A DNA stretch of 64,000 bases from an uncultured Halomonas sp. (GTDB lineage: Bacteria; Pseudomonadota; Gammaproteobacteria; Pseudomonadales; Halomonadaceae): assembly GCF_947490095.1 (NCBI RefSeq), contig NZ_CANLFS010000007.1, positions 62,001 to 126,000 on the forward strand, read 5' to 3'. The notes under the pieces are model-generated. The model saw nothing but the letters and a program-made list of their open reading frames with translations. It did not search any database and had not been told where the DNA came from. Position numbers and translations under genes: made by a program. The stretch's first letter is position 1. Each line of letters starts with the position of its first letter. Shown piece by piece: positions 18,453 to 27,624 of the stretch.

Positions 18453-19204
18453 GCGCTGCCCATCCCTGCGTTGGCCTGGAGGTCGTCGAGCAAATCGGAG
18501 GCGCCGAAACGCAAGTGCTGGGGCGTGATCCAGGCCCGGCCCATGACGCGCTCGGCGAGCTGCAGATAGGCCAGGGCATCCTCGGTGGTGTGAATCCCGC
18601 CGGTGATCTTGAGGCCGACATCGGGCTGGCTCGCCTTGATGACGTCGAGCAGGAGTTCGATGGTCGCCAGGCTTGAGTCCACGGCATTCTTGTCGGTAGA
18701 TGTCTCGATGAAGGCGGCGCCGCCTTCGATGGCGAGTTCCGCCGCGCGGCGGATCAATGCCGGGTCCTTGAGCTCTCCGGTCTCGATAATCACCTTGAGG
18801 GTGGCGTCCCCGCAGCCCTGGTGACAGCAGGCCACCAGCTCGCGGCCGGTCTCCTCGTCGCCGTCCAGCAGCGCGCGATACGGAAAGACCACGTCTACCT
18901 CGTCGGCGCCGGCGGCGGCCGCTTCCCGGGCTTCGCGGGCGGCGGCCATGATGTCATCGCCGCCATCGGGGAAGTTGGTCACCGTGGCGACCTTGACCTT
19001 GTTGGCGAGGTCGAGGGCCTTGAGGGTGCGCTGGGCGGTCGTGACGAAGGCGGGGTAGACACACACGGCCGCCGGATAGCCGACGGGGGTCCGGGTCCGG
19101 CGGCACAGCGACTCGATGCTGCGGTCGCTGTCGTCGTCGCTGAGGCTCGTCAGGTCCAACAGGGAGAGTGCCAGGCGGGCGGCATGCTGGAGGTTATCGG
19201 TCAT
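18449..19204 (-). CDS. deoC: DeoC-family aldolase with glutamate replacing the Schiff-base lysine
   Basis: 251 aa, overall clearly 2-deoxyribose-5-phosphate aldolase: LLDLTSLSDDD, ATVTNFPDGGDD, DEVDVVFPYRALLDG (catalytic Asp), LKVIIETGELKD and HLRFGASDLLDDL. The E. coli enzyme forms its Schiff base on Lys167 in FIKTSTGK; here the aligned residue 167 is Glu (FIETSTDK, codon GAG at 18704-18706). Lys199, aligned with E. coli Lys201, is kept (GLKITGG). The phosphate-site residues Gly171 and Arg207 are replaced by Asp and His. Classic aldolase activity is therefore doubtful. The ATG at 19204 was chosen because it matches the family N-terminus. No deoA, deoB or deoD is adjacent. Confidence 0.88.
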   Translation of the reverse strand: MTDNLQHAARLALSLLDLTSLSDDDSDRSIESLCRRTRTPVGYPAAVCVYPAFVTTAQRTLKALDLANKVKVATVTNFPDGGDDIMAAAREAREAAAAGADEVDVVFPYRALLDGDEETGRELVACCHQGCGDATLKVIIETGELKDPALIRRAAELAIEGGAAFIETSTDKNAVDSSLATIELLLDVIKASQPDVGLKITGGIHTTEDALAYLQLAERVMGRAWITPQHLRFGASDLLDDLQANAGMGSA

Positions 19205-19447
19205 GGCAGTATCCGTAGTCGCGGGAAACAGAGGGGCGCCCCGGGGTGATGGCCCGGGATTGGCGCTCAGCATACGGAACCCGGCCCGGCGCTGCCAGGG
19301 TGAGGGCGTTTGTCCAGCGCCAAGGAGCGCCATCGGGGGAACGTCGGGGGGAGAGCGTTGAGGGTTCTTGGCCTGGATCAAGGCAAGAGGTTCAGTGCGT
19401 TGCTATGGTAATTCTATATGAGCCCCTGAACCCGCTGGAGAATGTCG

Positions 19448-20128
19448 ATGCAAGCTGCCGATATCATGACCCGTAACGTCATCACCGTAGGCCGTGACAG
19501 TGAGGTGCGCGAGATCGCCAGCCTGCTGCTGGAACATGGCATCAGTGCCGTGCCGGTGCTCGGTGACGCCGGCCAGGTGCTGGGTATCGTCAGCGAAGGC
19601 GACCTGATCCGGCGCGTCGAAGACGACAAGCGCAGCAAGTCCTGGTGGTTGCGGCTATTCGCGGTCAATGACCCCGCCGAGTACGTCAAGACTCATGGGC
19701 GGCGCGCCGATGAAATCATGACGCCTGACCCCCTGACCATCGGCGAGGACATGTCGCTGGCTGAGATCTCGCGCCTGCTCGAAAAGCATCACATCAAGCG
19801 GGTGCCTGTCGTCAGCAGCGGCAAGCTGGTGGGCATCGTCAGCCGTGCCAATCTGCTCCAGGGCTTTGCCGTGGCCGGCCAGGAAACCCAGGGCAGCGTC
19901 GATGACCGCGAGATTCGTGAAGCGATTCGCAAGGAAATCGATGTCAATACCGGCGTGCCGGTCGACCGCATCAACATCATCGTCAGCGAGGGCCGGGTGG
20001 AGCTGTGGGGCCTGGTGGAAAACGACAAGCAGAGCATGGCGGTACGGGTGGCGGCCGAGAATACCGCCGGGGTCAAGGACGTGAAAAATAACCTGGGTTA
20101 TGTGCCGCGCGGCTACGGCGCCGCCTGA
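19448..20128 (+). CDS. CBS-pair and BON domain protein
   Basis: 226 aa. Two CBS motifs form a Bateman module: ADIMTRNVITVGRDSEV at the N-terminus and DEIMTPDPLTIGEDMSL near residue 80, each followed by a VPVL/VPVV strand. CBS pairs bind adenine nucleotides or similar ligands. A C-terminal BON domain (residues about 150-220; GRVELWGLVENDKQ, VKDVKNNL) is usually a lipid- or membrane-binding module. GGAG sits 7 nt before the ATG at 19448, which favours it over the ATG 6 bp upstream. The gene is monocistronic with a strong terminator. Confidence 0.9.
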   Translation: MQAADIMTRNVITVGRDSEVREIASLLLEHGISAVPVLGDAGQVLGIVSEGDLIRRVEDDKRSKSWWLRLFAVNDPAEYVKTHGRRADEIMTPDPLTIGEDMSLAEISRLLEKHHIKRVPVVSSGKLVGIVSRANLLQGFAVAGQETQGSVDDREIREAIRKEIDVNTGVPVDRINIIVSEGRVELWGLVENDKQSMAVRVAAENTAGVKDVKNNLGYVPRGYGAA

Positions 20129-20150
20129 TTGTCTCGACGACAGATAGATG

Positions 20151-20192
20151 ACCATCAAAACGGGCGGCCCCTGGGCCGCCCGTTTTGATGGT
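20151..20192 (+). terminator. Strong bidirectional terminator
   Basis: Perfect 20-bp stem (ACCATCAAAACGGGCGGCCC and its complement) with a 2-nt loop. The GC-rich core is flanked by AAAA and TTTT, so it can act in both directions, 22 bp after the CBS/BON gene. Confidence 0.9.
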
Positions 20193-20244
20193 GCGTGTTG
20201 GATTCTGCACGGGCCGGCGTGATGGTCAGCCAAATTCGTCGGCT

Positions 20245-20320
20245 CGGTAAGCGCCAGCGCACCGGGCATGGATCGGAAGCTGGCGTCATGCCCGATGCGC
20301 CTTCGGCTTATCGGGCCTAC
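20245..20320 (+). repeat. BIME-like intergenic repeat, copy 1
   Basis: 76 bp made of two inverted REP-like units around a variable centre. The first 25 bp are identical to copy 2 (45662-45737, opposite orientation) and the last 35 bp match with one difference, while the 16-bp centre has diverged. The arms pair internally (GCGCACCGGGCAT with ATGCCCGATGCGC). Confidence 0.85.
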
Positions 20321-20412
20321 TTGAAGCCCCCGACGTCACGCCAAATGGCGATGAACCTCGTGTTATGGCCGGTGCCTGAGCCGCTGGCCGGCCATGCTGC
20401 TTCGGCCGCGGG

Positions 20413-21567
20413 CTAGGACTCGTCGGCCTCCGGCTGGGGTGGCTCGGCGATCTTCTCCAGGGCCTGGCGCAGGTGATCGATGGCGCGCTGGTGCTGGTGA
20501 AGCTTCTCCAGGCCGAACAGCCCGATGCGGAAGGTCTGGAAGGCGTCTCCCTCATCGCACATCAGCGGCACGCCTCCGGCAATCTGCAGCCCTTCTTCGG
20601 CGAAGCGGGCGACCAGACCCGGGTCGTCGGTGTAGCAGACCACCACGCCGGGGGCCTCGTAGCCGGGGGCGGCCACGCTCTTGAAGCCATGCTCGGCAAG
20701 CAGTTCGCGTACGCCGCTGCCCAGTGCCTGCTGCTCTTCGCGGAGCTTGTCGAGGCCGTATTGATCCATCTCGCGCATGACCTCGCGCAGCTTGACCAGG
20801 CCGTCGGTGGGCAAGGTGGCGTGATAGGCATGCCCGCCGTTTTCATAGGCCTCCATGATGGACAGCCACTTCTTCAGGTCGCAGGCGAAGCTGGAGCTGG
20901 TGGTTTCCTCGATGGTCTCCCGGGCCAGGCGTGACAGCATCACCATGGCGCAGCAGGGCGAGGAGCTCCAGCCCTTCTGCGGGGCGCTGATCAGCACGTC
21001 GATGCCGAGGTCCTGCATGTCGACCCACATGGTGCCGGAGGCGATGCTGTCGATCACGAGCAGGCCGCCTTCCTCGTGGATGGCGTCGGCTATCTGGCGG
21101 ATATAGTCGTCGGGCAGCATCATGCCCGAGGCGGTCTCGACGTGGGGCGCGTAGACGATATCGGGCTGGGCGTCGTGAATCGCGTCGATCACGTCCTGCA
21201 GTGGCGCCGGCGCGAACGGGGCCGTGGCGTCGTTCTCGTCGAGCCGACGGGCCTTGCGCACGTTGACGTCGCCCGTGATCTGGCCCATCTCGAGGATCTG
21301 GTTCCAGCGGTAGCTGAACCAGCCGTTGCGCAGCACCAGGGCGCGGCGATTCTTGGTGAACTGTCGGGCGACGGCCTCCATGCCGAAGGTGCCGCTACCC
21401 GGCACGATCACCGCGCTATGGGCGTGATAGACCTTCTTGAGGTGCGTGGAGATATCACGCATTACCTCCTGAAAGCGCGCCGACATATGATTCAGCGAGC
21501 GGTCGGTATAGACCACCGAGTACTCCAGCAGGCCATCGGGGTCGACATCGGGAAGCAAGCCGGGCAT
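20413..21567 (-). CDS. Class V aminotransferase (alanine/serine-glyoxylate type)
   Basis: PLP-dependent enzyme of 384 aa. VPGSGTFGMEAV (residues 55-66), VIDSIASGTM with Asp173 for the pyridine nitrogen, and SAPQKGWSSSP with Lys198 as the likely Schiff-base lysine fit the serine-pyruvate/alanine-glyoxylate/phosphonoacetaldehyde aminotransferase group. Substrate cannot be settled from sequence. The ATG at 21567 follows GGAGAGAG. It lies downstream of pta on the same strand with a 113-bp gap, so it could be weakly co-transcribed. Confidence 0.85.
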   Translation of the reverse strand: MPGLLPDVDPDGLLEYSVVYTDRSLNHMSARFQEVMRDISTHLKKVYHAHSAVIVPGSGTFGMEAVARQFTKNRRALVLRNGWFSYRWNQILEMGQITGDVNVRKARRLDENDATAPFAPAPLQDVIDAIHDAQPDIVYAPHVETASGMMLPDDYIRQIADAIHEEGGLLVIDSIASGTMWVDMQDLGIDVLISAPQKGWSSSPCCAMVMLSRLARETIEETTSSSFACDLKKWLSIMEAYENGGHAYHATLPTDGLVKLREVMREMDQYGLDKLREEQQALGSGVRELLAEHGFKSVAAPGYEAPGVVVCYTDDPGLVARFAEEGLQIAGGVPLMCDEGDAFQTFRIGLFGLEKLHQHQRAIDHLRQALEKIAEPPQPEADES

Positions 21568-21680
21568 CTCTCTCTCCGTGTTGGTTCTAGCCTTTCGGGG
21601 CGAAGGCTCTGGTACCTCCAGCATATTCCCATTGGCAAGCCGCGGCCAGTCGCTGCGGCCGTTGAGTGTCGCCGGGGGCA

Positions 21681-23858
21681 TTAACCAGCCTGGGCCGCCT
21701 GGATGGCGGTGAGGGCAATGGTGTAGACGATGTCGTCGACCAGGGCGCCCCGCGAGAGGTCGTTTACCGGCTTGTTGAGGCCCTGCAGCATGGGGCCGAC
21801 GCTGACGACATGGGCGCTGCGCTGCACCGCCTTGTAGGTGGTGTTGCCGGTGTTGAGGTCGGGAAACACGAAGACCGTGGCGCGACCGGCGACCGGTGAG
21901 TCGGGGGCCTTCTGGCGGCCCACGCTCTCGATGGCGGCGGCGTCGTACTGCAGCGGGCCATCGATGCACAGCTCGGGCGCCCGCTCACGGGCCAGGCGGG
22001 TGGCCTGACGGACCTTCTCGACCTCGGCGCCGGCGCCGGAGGCGCCGGTGGAGTAGCTGATCATCGCCACCCGGGGCTCGATGCCGAAGGCCGCTGCCGA
22101 GCGGGCGCTCTGGATGGCGATCTCGGCCAGGGTCTCGGCATCCGGGTCGGGATTGACCGCGCAGTCGCCATAGACCACGACCTGTTCGGGCAGCAGCATG
22201 AAGAAGATCGACGACACCTGGCGATAATCCGGGGCGGTCTTGATCAGCTGGAAGGCGGGCCGCACGGTGTTGGCGGTGGTATGCACGGCACCGGAAACCA
22301 GGCCGTCGACCTCGTCCTCGCCCAGCATCATGGTACCGAGCACCACATTGTCCTGTAGCTGAGCCTCGGCGGTAAGCGCATTCACCTTGCCGGCCCGGCG
22401 TTCCACCATGGGCGCCACATAGTGGGCACGGATGCTGTCGGGGTCGATGATCTCGAGTGTCTCGGGCAGTGTGATGCCGCGCTGGCGGGCAACATCCTCG
22501 ATGTCCTCGCGCCTGCCGAGGAGGACGCAGCGGGCGATGCCGCGCTGCTGGCAGATCGCGGCGGCCTCCACGGTGCGCGGTTCGCTGCCCTCGGGCAGCA
22601 CGATACGCCGGTCGGCCTGCCTGGCCAGCAGGACCAGCTGGTGCCGGAAGGCGGCGGGGGAGAGGCGGCGTGGGTAGCCTCGGCTCAGGGTCTCCTTGAG
22701 CCAGCGTAGATCCAGGTGGCTGGACACGAAGCGTGTCACCCGCTCGGCGCGTTCGGCGTCATCGATGGGAATATCGTTGGCCATGCGATCCAGGCGCTTG
22801 GCGGTATCGAAGCTGTCCGAGTCGACCGAGAGTACCGGCAGGCCGCTGCGCAGGGCGGGGCGGCAGATATCCACCATCGGCTCACTGGGCCGGTCGCCAT
22901 GGGTCAGCAGCACCCCGGCCAGCGGCGTGCCGTTCATGGTGGAGAGTGCGGCGGCCAGCAGGATGTCATCGCGATCGCCGGGGGAGACGACCAGGCGTCC
23001 GGGCTTGAAGGCGTGCAGTGCACGGGAGGCGCTGCGAGCGCACAGGCTGGTGCCCATGACGCGGCGTGTCGCGGCATCGCCTTCATGCAGGAACCGGGCA
23101 TCCAGCGCGCGGGCCACATCGATGACGCGGGGGGCGGAGAGGGCGTCGTGCCAGGGAACGGCGCCGATCAGGCGAAACTGCTGGCCGTCCAGGGCGGGAA
23201 GATACTCGCGCAGTGTCTCGGCAAGCGCACCGTTGCCGCTCGTGGCCAGCTCCGGCGCCGCCAGCGAGGGGCTGCTGGCCGCGGCGGGCAGCGGGCGAAC
23301 GCGCATCAGGATGCAGCCCAGGGTGCGGGCAGAGCGTACGCCATCGAAGGGCTGGGCATGAAGGTCGAGTTGCTCCGCCAGCTGGCGCGGGTTGTCGAGG
23401 TCGCCATCGGCCACCAGGATCACGCGAGCGTCCAGGGCGCGTGCCAGCTCGGCGTTTAGCTGGCCGGCATAGCTGCTCCGGGAGCTGGCGACCAGGCCCT
23501 CGACGACGACCAGGTCCGGATGGCCGTCGTCTTCGCCACCGGCGGCCTGGGTATGCCGGGCCACGGCCTCCTCCATCAGGTCGGCGATGCGGGCGTCGCG
23601 CAGGAGTCGTTCCAGGTGTGCCTGGGGCAGTGGCTCGGGCGGCGTGAGCCCCAGGGTCGTGCGGGCCAGCGCCGTGGAGCGATCCGGGCCGGGCCCGTTG
23701 AACTCATCCTGACGGAAGGGGCGCAGGAAGCCGGCCTTGAGGCCCAGCGTATCCAGGGCGCGAATCAGGCCCAGGCAGGCCGAGGTGAGGCCGACGCCGG
23801 TGTCGGTGGGGACCAGCAACAGGGTGCCGGGGACGGGGCGTGTCGCACTGGTGGTCAT
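21681..23858 (-). CDS. pta: Phosphate acetyltransferase, long form
   Basis: Interconverts acetyl-CoA and acetyl phosphate. 725 aa, the three-domain gammaproteobacterial form. It starts with a P-loop-like BioD-type domain ([15 protein letters not shown]), continues through a central DRTGG-like domain (about residues 215-350), and ends in the catalytic PTA_PTB domain ([37 protein letters not shown] split across the site, [21 protein letters not shown]). The ATG overlaps the ackA stop (ATGA), so translation is coupled. Confidence 0.97.
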   Translation of the reverse strand: MTTSATRPVPGTLLLVPTDTGVGLTSACLGLIRALDTLGLKAGFLRPFRQDEFNGPGPDRSTALARTTLGLTPPEPLPQAHLERLLRDARIADLMEEAVARHTQAAGGEDDGHPDLVVVEGLVASSRSSYAGQLNAELARALDARVILVADGDLDNPRQLAEQLDLHAQPFDGVRSARTLGCILMRVRPLPAAASSPSLAAPELATSGNGALAETLREYLPALDGQQFRLIGAVPWHDALSAPRVIDVARALDARFLHEGDAATRRVMGTSLCARSASRALHAFKPGRLVVSPGDRDDILLAAALSTMNGTPLAGVLLTHGDRPSEPMVDICRPALRSGLPVLSVDSDSFDTAKRLDRMANDIPIDDAERAERVTRFVSSHLDLRWLKETLSRGYPRRLSPAAFRHQLVLLARQADRRIVLPEGSEPRTVEAAAICQQRGIARCVLLGRREDIEDVARQRGITLPETLEIIDPDSIRAHYVAPMVERRAGKVNALTAEAQLQDNVVLGTMMLGEDEVDGLVSGAVHTTANTVRPAFQLIKTAPDYRQVSSIFFMLLPEQVVVYGDCAVNPDPDAETLAEIAIQSARSAAAFGIEPRVAMISYSTGASGAGAEVEKVRQATRLARERAPELCIDGPLQYDAAAIESVGRQKAPDSPVAGRATVFVFPDLNTGNTTYKAVQRSAHVVSVGPMLQGLNKPVNDLSRGALVDDIVYTIALTAIQAAQAG

Positions 23859-25039
23859 GCGGGCGTCTCGCTGAGGAGTTGGCGGGTCTCGAAGGCGATC
23901 TGGCCCTCTTCGTCGGTGGGGATGACCCACAGCTCGGGGCCGGAGCGGTGGGCATCGATGCGCCCCTCATGGCCGCCCACGGTGGCGGCGTTGGCGGTCG
24001 CCGAGAGGCGCAGTCCGAAGTGGGGCAGGGCCTCGACCACCCGGGCGCGCACGGCACTGGCGTTCTCGCCGATGCCGCCGGTGAAGACGATGCCGTCGAG
24101 CCGGGGCAGGGTGCAGGAGAGAGCGGCCAGGGACTTGGCGAGGCGGTAGCAGAACACCTCCAGGGCGAGCTCGGCGCCGCTATGGTGCTCGGCGGCGGCC
24201 TGCTCCAGGCGGCGCATGTCGTTGGAGAGCCCGGAGAGCCCGAGCAGGCCGCTCTCCTTGTTGAGCAGGGTGTCGATACGCTCCAGCGACCAGCCCAGCT
24301 GGCGGCCCAGGTGGGCATGCAGGCCGGGGTCGACGTCGCCGCTGCGGGTGCCCATTACCAGGCCCTCCAGCGGCGTCAGCCCCATGCTGGTATCCAGGCT
24401 CTGGCCCTGCCACACCGCACAGGACGAGCAGCCGTTGCCCAGGTGGGCGATCAGCCAGCCGCCATGGGTGCGAGTGCTGAGGTGGTCGACACGGCCGCTG
24501 ACATAGGCATGGCTGCTGCCGTGGAAGCCGTAGCGTCGGATGCCGTGCCGGGCATAGAGGTGCTGAGGCAGGGCATAGCGGTAGGCCCGCGGTGGCAGGC
24601 TCTGGTGGAAGGCCGTATCGAAGACCGCGACCTGGGGCAGTTCGGGAAACAGCGCCAGGGTGGCGTGTACCCCCACCAGGTTGGCGGGGTTGTGCAGCGG
24701 TGCCAGGGCACCGGTGGTGTCGATGGCGCGCAGCACGGCGGGGTCGATGCGGGTGGCAGCGGTAAACCGCTCGCCGCCGTGCACGATACGGTGGCCTACC
24801 GCCGCCGGCGCCGGGCCGTTCAGCGCCTCAAGGATCACGGCCATGGCCTCGGCATGATCGGCGCCCTGCAGGGGCTGCGAAAATTCGCGGCCGTCGGCAT
24901 CCACGCCCTTGAGACGCGCATCGTTGTCGCCCAGGCGCTCGGCCAGGCCGGATTGGCGCGGGAGGGCCGGGTCATCCGGCACCAGGGCATACTTGATGGA
25001 GGAGGAGCCGCAGTTGATCACCAGGACCGGATCGCGCAT
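23855..25039 (-). CDS. ackA: Acetate kinase
   Basis: 394 aa. Converts acetyl phosphate plus ADP to acetate plus ATP, working with Pta. Motifs: N-terminal [43 protein letters not shown] (catalytic Asp/His region), [11 protein letters not shown] and the C-terminal [13 protein letters not shown]. It is first in the ackA-pta operon. The ribosome binding site is weak. The acetate-switch pair here runs ackA then pta, as in E. coli. Confidence 0.97.
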   Translation of the reverse strand: MRDPVLVINCGSSSIKYALVPDDPALPRQSGLAERLGDNDARLKGVDADGREFSQPLQGADHAEAMAVILEALNGPAPAAVGHRIVHGGERFTAATRIDPAVLRAIDTTGALAPLHNPANLVGVHATLALFPELPQVAVFDTAFHQSLPPRAYRYALPQHLYARHGIRRYGFHGSSHAYVSGRVDHLSTRTHGGWLIAHLGNGCSSCAVWQGQSLDTSMGLTPLEGLVMGTRSGDVDPGLHAHLGRQLGWSLERIDTLLNKESGLLGLSGLSNDMRRLEQAAAEHHSGAELALEVFCYRLAKSLAALSCTLPRLDGIVFTGGIGENASAVRARVVEALPHFGLRLSATANAATVGGHEGRIDAHRSGPELWVIPTDEEGQIAFETRQLLSETPA

Positions 25040-25170
25040 CGAAGAGACTCATGGAAAGAATGAGACGTTAGGCTAACATGGTGGTTTGCTGCCGGAAGCG
25101 CCATGACTTGATGCGTGTCATGTTCTGGATCGAAGAATCTGCCGGCCCATTGTTCGTGCAAGGAAGCCCC

Positions 25171-26082
25171 ATGTCGAAAGCCTCCATGTTACCCCGTCCG
25201 CTGGCCATCATGCTGCTGTGCAGCGTGGCCACGCTGTTTGCCACCAATCATGTCGCCGCGCGCGTCGCCTTCGATGAAGGCACCGGGCTGCTGTTGGCGA
25301 TTCTGGTGCGCTCCTCGGTGGCCGTGGTGGTGCTCGGGGCCCTGGTGTTACTGCAGCGCAAGTCATTGCGTCTGCCGGCCGGCACCGCCGGTTGGCAGCT
25401 GCTGGTGGGGTTGCTGGTCGTCGTGCAGAGCCTCTCGCTGTATTCGGCGGTGGCGCGGATTCCGGTGGTGGTGGCGCTGCTGCTGATGAATACCCTGCCG
25501 ATCCAGCTGGCCCTGATCAGCTGGGCGATGGGCGGGTCGCGGCCAACGCCTCGGGCAGCGCTGATCATGGGGGTGATCCTCATTGGCCTGGTCGTGGTGC
25601 TCGATGTGCCGACCTGGCTCGCCGACCCCGCCGCCATGGGGCCCGACTGGTTTCTTGGCATCGGGCTGGGGCTTGCCGCCGCGTTTGTCTTCTCCTGGGC
25701 GCTATGGATTACCGAGCACCGCCTGGCCGAGGTAGGCAGCACCCTGCGCAGCCTGCTGACCATGCTCACGGTACTGGTCAGCATGCTGGCGGCGGGCGCC
25801 GCCGGCCTGGTGCCGGGCGGCATGGACCTGCCACAGAGTCCCGCTGGCGTCTGGGGGCTTGCCGCGCTCGGGCTGTTTTATGGCGTGGGCTTCTCCATCC
25901 TCTTTATCAGTGTGCCCCGCCTGAACATGGCGCGTAATGCGCCGGCGCTGAACATGGAACCGGTGGCGGCACTGGTGCTTGGCTATTTGATACTCGGCCA
26001 GACGCTATCTCCCGTGCAGCTGATGGGCGGCGGCATGGTACTGGTGGGCATCGTGATACTGGGGGTGTCGAACAAGGCCTAA
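25171..26082 (+). CDS. EamA/DMT-family transporter
   Basis: 303 aa, about ten hydrophobic segments arranged as two EamA repeats (residues about 10-140 and 150-295). The C-terminus PVAALVLGYLILGQTLSPVQLMGGGMVLVGI (shown only to identify the second repeat; conserved part ALVLGYLILGQ) is typical of drug/metabolite exporters. The ATG at 25171 follows AAGGAAG. Substrate unknown; such proteins often export amino acids or nucleotides. Confidence 0.9.
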   Translation: MSKASMLPRPLAIMLLCSVATLFATNHVAARVAFDEGTGLLLAILVRSSVAVVVLGALVLLQRKSLRLPAGTAGWQLLVGLLVVVQSLSLYSAVARIPVVVALLLMNTLPIQLALISWAMGGSRPTPRAALIMGVILIGLVVVLDVPTWLADPAAMGPDWFLGIGLGLAAAFVFSWALWITEHRLAEVGSTLRSLLTMLTVLVSMLAAGAAGLVPGGMDLPQSPAGVWGLAALGLFYGVGFSILFISVPRLNMARNAPALNMEPVAALVLGYLILGQTLSPVQLMGGGMVLVGIVILGVSNKA

Positions 26083-26088
26083 GGAGGC

Positions 26089-26169
26089 CTATCGGTTACC
26101 GGTGATCACCCGCAAGGCGCCCTCATCGATGCGGGCCTGGAACTCGTCGGCCTTGCCCGGCTGCTCGCC
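26089..26169 (-). pseudogene. Remnant of the lipid kinase 3' end
   Basis: On the minus strand this reads GEQPGKADEFQARIDEGALR then VITGNR-stop, almost the same as the last residues of the lipid kinase at 31656-32525 (GEQLGKADELQARIDEGALR then VITGAP-stop). The frame stays open upstream to about 26250, but that part does not resemble the kinase. It begins just after the EamA stop codon. Confidence 0.8.
26099..26169 (+). repeat. 71-bp direct repeat, left copy (flanks cyo cluster)
   Basis: 67 of 71 bases match 31666-31736 in the same orientation. The copies are 5567 bp apart and bracket cyoABCDE. Confidence 0.93.
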
Positions 26170-26637
26170 GAATACCAGGCCGAAGCCCTCGAAATGAGCG
26201 TTGTCTGACGGCTTACTAGTCAGATCGAAAGCGTGACCGGTCAAGCGGCATTAGTTCTCTTGAAGGGTGACATATGAGCCGGTCGTTTGACCGGCCAAAT
26301 GACGCCATATTGCAAGGCAACATCATTGCCACTGTTATCAAGCTAGATCTTCAATGACTATCACATGACCCGCGCATGTGAGTAAAAATGTCGCACCCTT
26401 TCCTCTTCCCGGGCGGCTGGCCGCCCGGGGCGGGGGGCTTCGCCAGCAGGTGCGACTACCTGCGTCAGAATGCCTCGTAGTCAGCCCCCTGAGCCTTCTC
26501 TACTCTGTGCCCCCCTGCGGGAAATCCTCTGATTTCGTTCGAACGATCGACGGCTTCCTGTTGGTCATTTCTTCGAGCGCTATGTTCCACATGTGGGCGC
26601 GTCATGGCGTCATGGCGTGCTCAAACGAGGTCGTGAG

Positions 26638-27621
26638 ATGAGAAAAAGCCTAATGCGGGGTGCTCTTCGGGGACTCCCCATCCTCGCGGGATTATTGATG
26701 CTGTCCGGCTGTGACGCCGTGCTCTTCGATCCCAAGGGACCCATCGGCGAATCCGAAAAATCGCTGATTCTGACTGCTACCTACATGATGCTCGTGGTCG
26801 TTATTCCGGTCATCTTCATGACGCTATGGTTTGCCTGGCGCTATCGCGATACCAAGCAGAGCAAGGCGACCTATACGCCCAACTGGGCGCATTCCACCAA
26901 GATCGAGGTCGTGGTCTGGGGCATTCCATGCCTGATCATCCTCTCGCTGGGCATCCTGACCTGGAAGAGTACGCACGAGCTGGATCCGCGTGCCGAGATT
27001 AAGAATGGCGGCGAGCCGGTCGAGGTTCAGGTCGTGTCGATGGACTGGAAGTGGTTGTTCATCTATCCGGAGCAGGGCATCGCGACGATCAATGAACTGG
27101 CCATGCCGGTGGATCGCCAGGTGCGCTTCCATATCACGTCCGACACGGTGATGAATTCGTTCTTCGTCCCGCAGCTGGGCAGCCAGATCTATGCGATGGC
27201 AGGCATGGAGAATCGTCTGCACCTGATCGGTGACGAAGTGGGGATCTACGACGGTATCTCCGCCAGCTACAGTGGCGCCGGCTTCGCTGACATGGACTTC
27301 AAGGCGCATGTCATGAGCGAAGACGACTTCGACGCCTGGATCGAGAAGGCACGTGGCAGCAGCAAGGTGCTGGATGATGCGGGCTGGAAGGAGCTCCAGA
27401 AGGACAGTGAGGATGTTGCTCCGACCTTCTACGGGCAGGTCAAGCCACACCTGTATGAACAGATCATGGCGCCCTACATGGATGGCATGGAACTGGGCAT
27501 GAGCGATGAGCAGATGGAGCACATGAAGAAGGGCGGCATGCACCACGGCAATGTCGAACACGGCATGTCCGATCATGACGCTTACGCTCACGCTGAACCT
27601 GCGATGGCAACCGAGGAATAA
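26638..27621 (+). CDS. cyoA: Ubiquinol oxidase (cytochrome bo3) subunit II
   Basis: 327 aa. A lipoprotein signal peptide ends in a lipobox (LMLSGC, Cys25), two membrane segments follow (YMMLVVVIPVIFMTLWFAW; IPCLIILSLGILTW), then a cupredoxin domain without the CuA ligands (MDWKWLFIYPEQGIATINE), which marks a quinol rather than cytochrome c oxidase. The C-terminus is His/Met-rich (GMHHGNVEHGMSDHD). The ATG at 26638 follows GAGG. First gene of the cyo operon, 3 bp from cyoB. Confidence 0.96.
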   Translation: MRKSLMRGALRGLPILAGLLMLSGCDAVLFDPKGPIGESEKSLILTATYMMLVVVIPVIFMTLWFAWRYRDTKQSKATYTPNWAHSTKIEVVVWGIPCLIILSLGILTWKSTHELDPRAEIKNGGEPVEVQVVSMDWKWLFIYPEQGIATINELAMPVDRQVRFHITSDTVMNSFFVPQLGSQIYAMAGMENRLHLIGDEVGIYDGISASYSGAGFADMDFKAHVMSEDDFDAWIEKARGSSKVLDDAGWKELQKDSEDVAPTFYGQVKPHLYEQIMAPYMDGMELGMSDEQMEHMKKGGMHHGNVEHGMSDHDAYAHAEPAMATEE

Positions 27622-27624
27622 GCA

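Larger units (their letters stand above)
26083..26637. other. Long leader/intergenic region before cyoA
   Basis: Contains the 71-bp lipid-kinase remnant (26099-26169), an inverted repeat CCGGTCAAGCG ... CGTTTGACCGG (26237-26247 and 26284-26294, one mismatch), and a 9-bp GC-rich hairpin (26408-26429). No convincing gene is present. The cyo promoter should lie here, but I cannot place it. Confidence 0.6.

Noticed and set aside
26378..26641. 87-codon frame ahead of cyoA
   Set aside because: No ribosome binding site, no conserved motif, and it overlaps the cyoA start in another frame.
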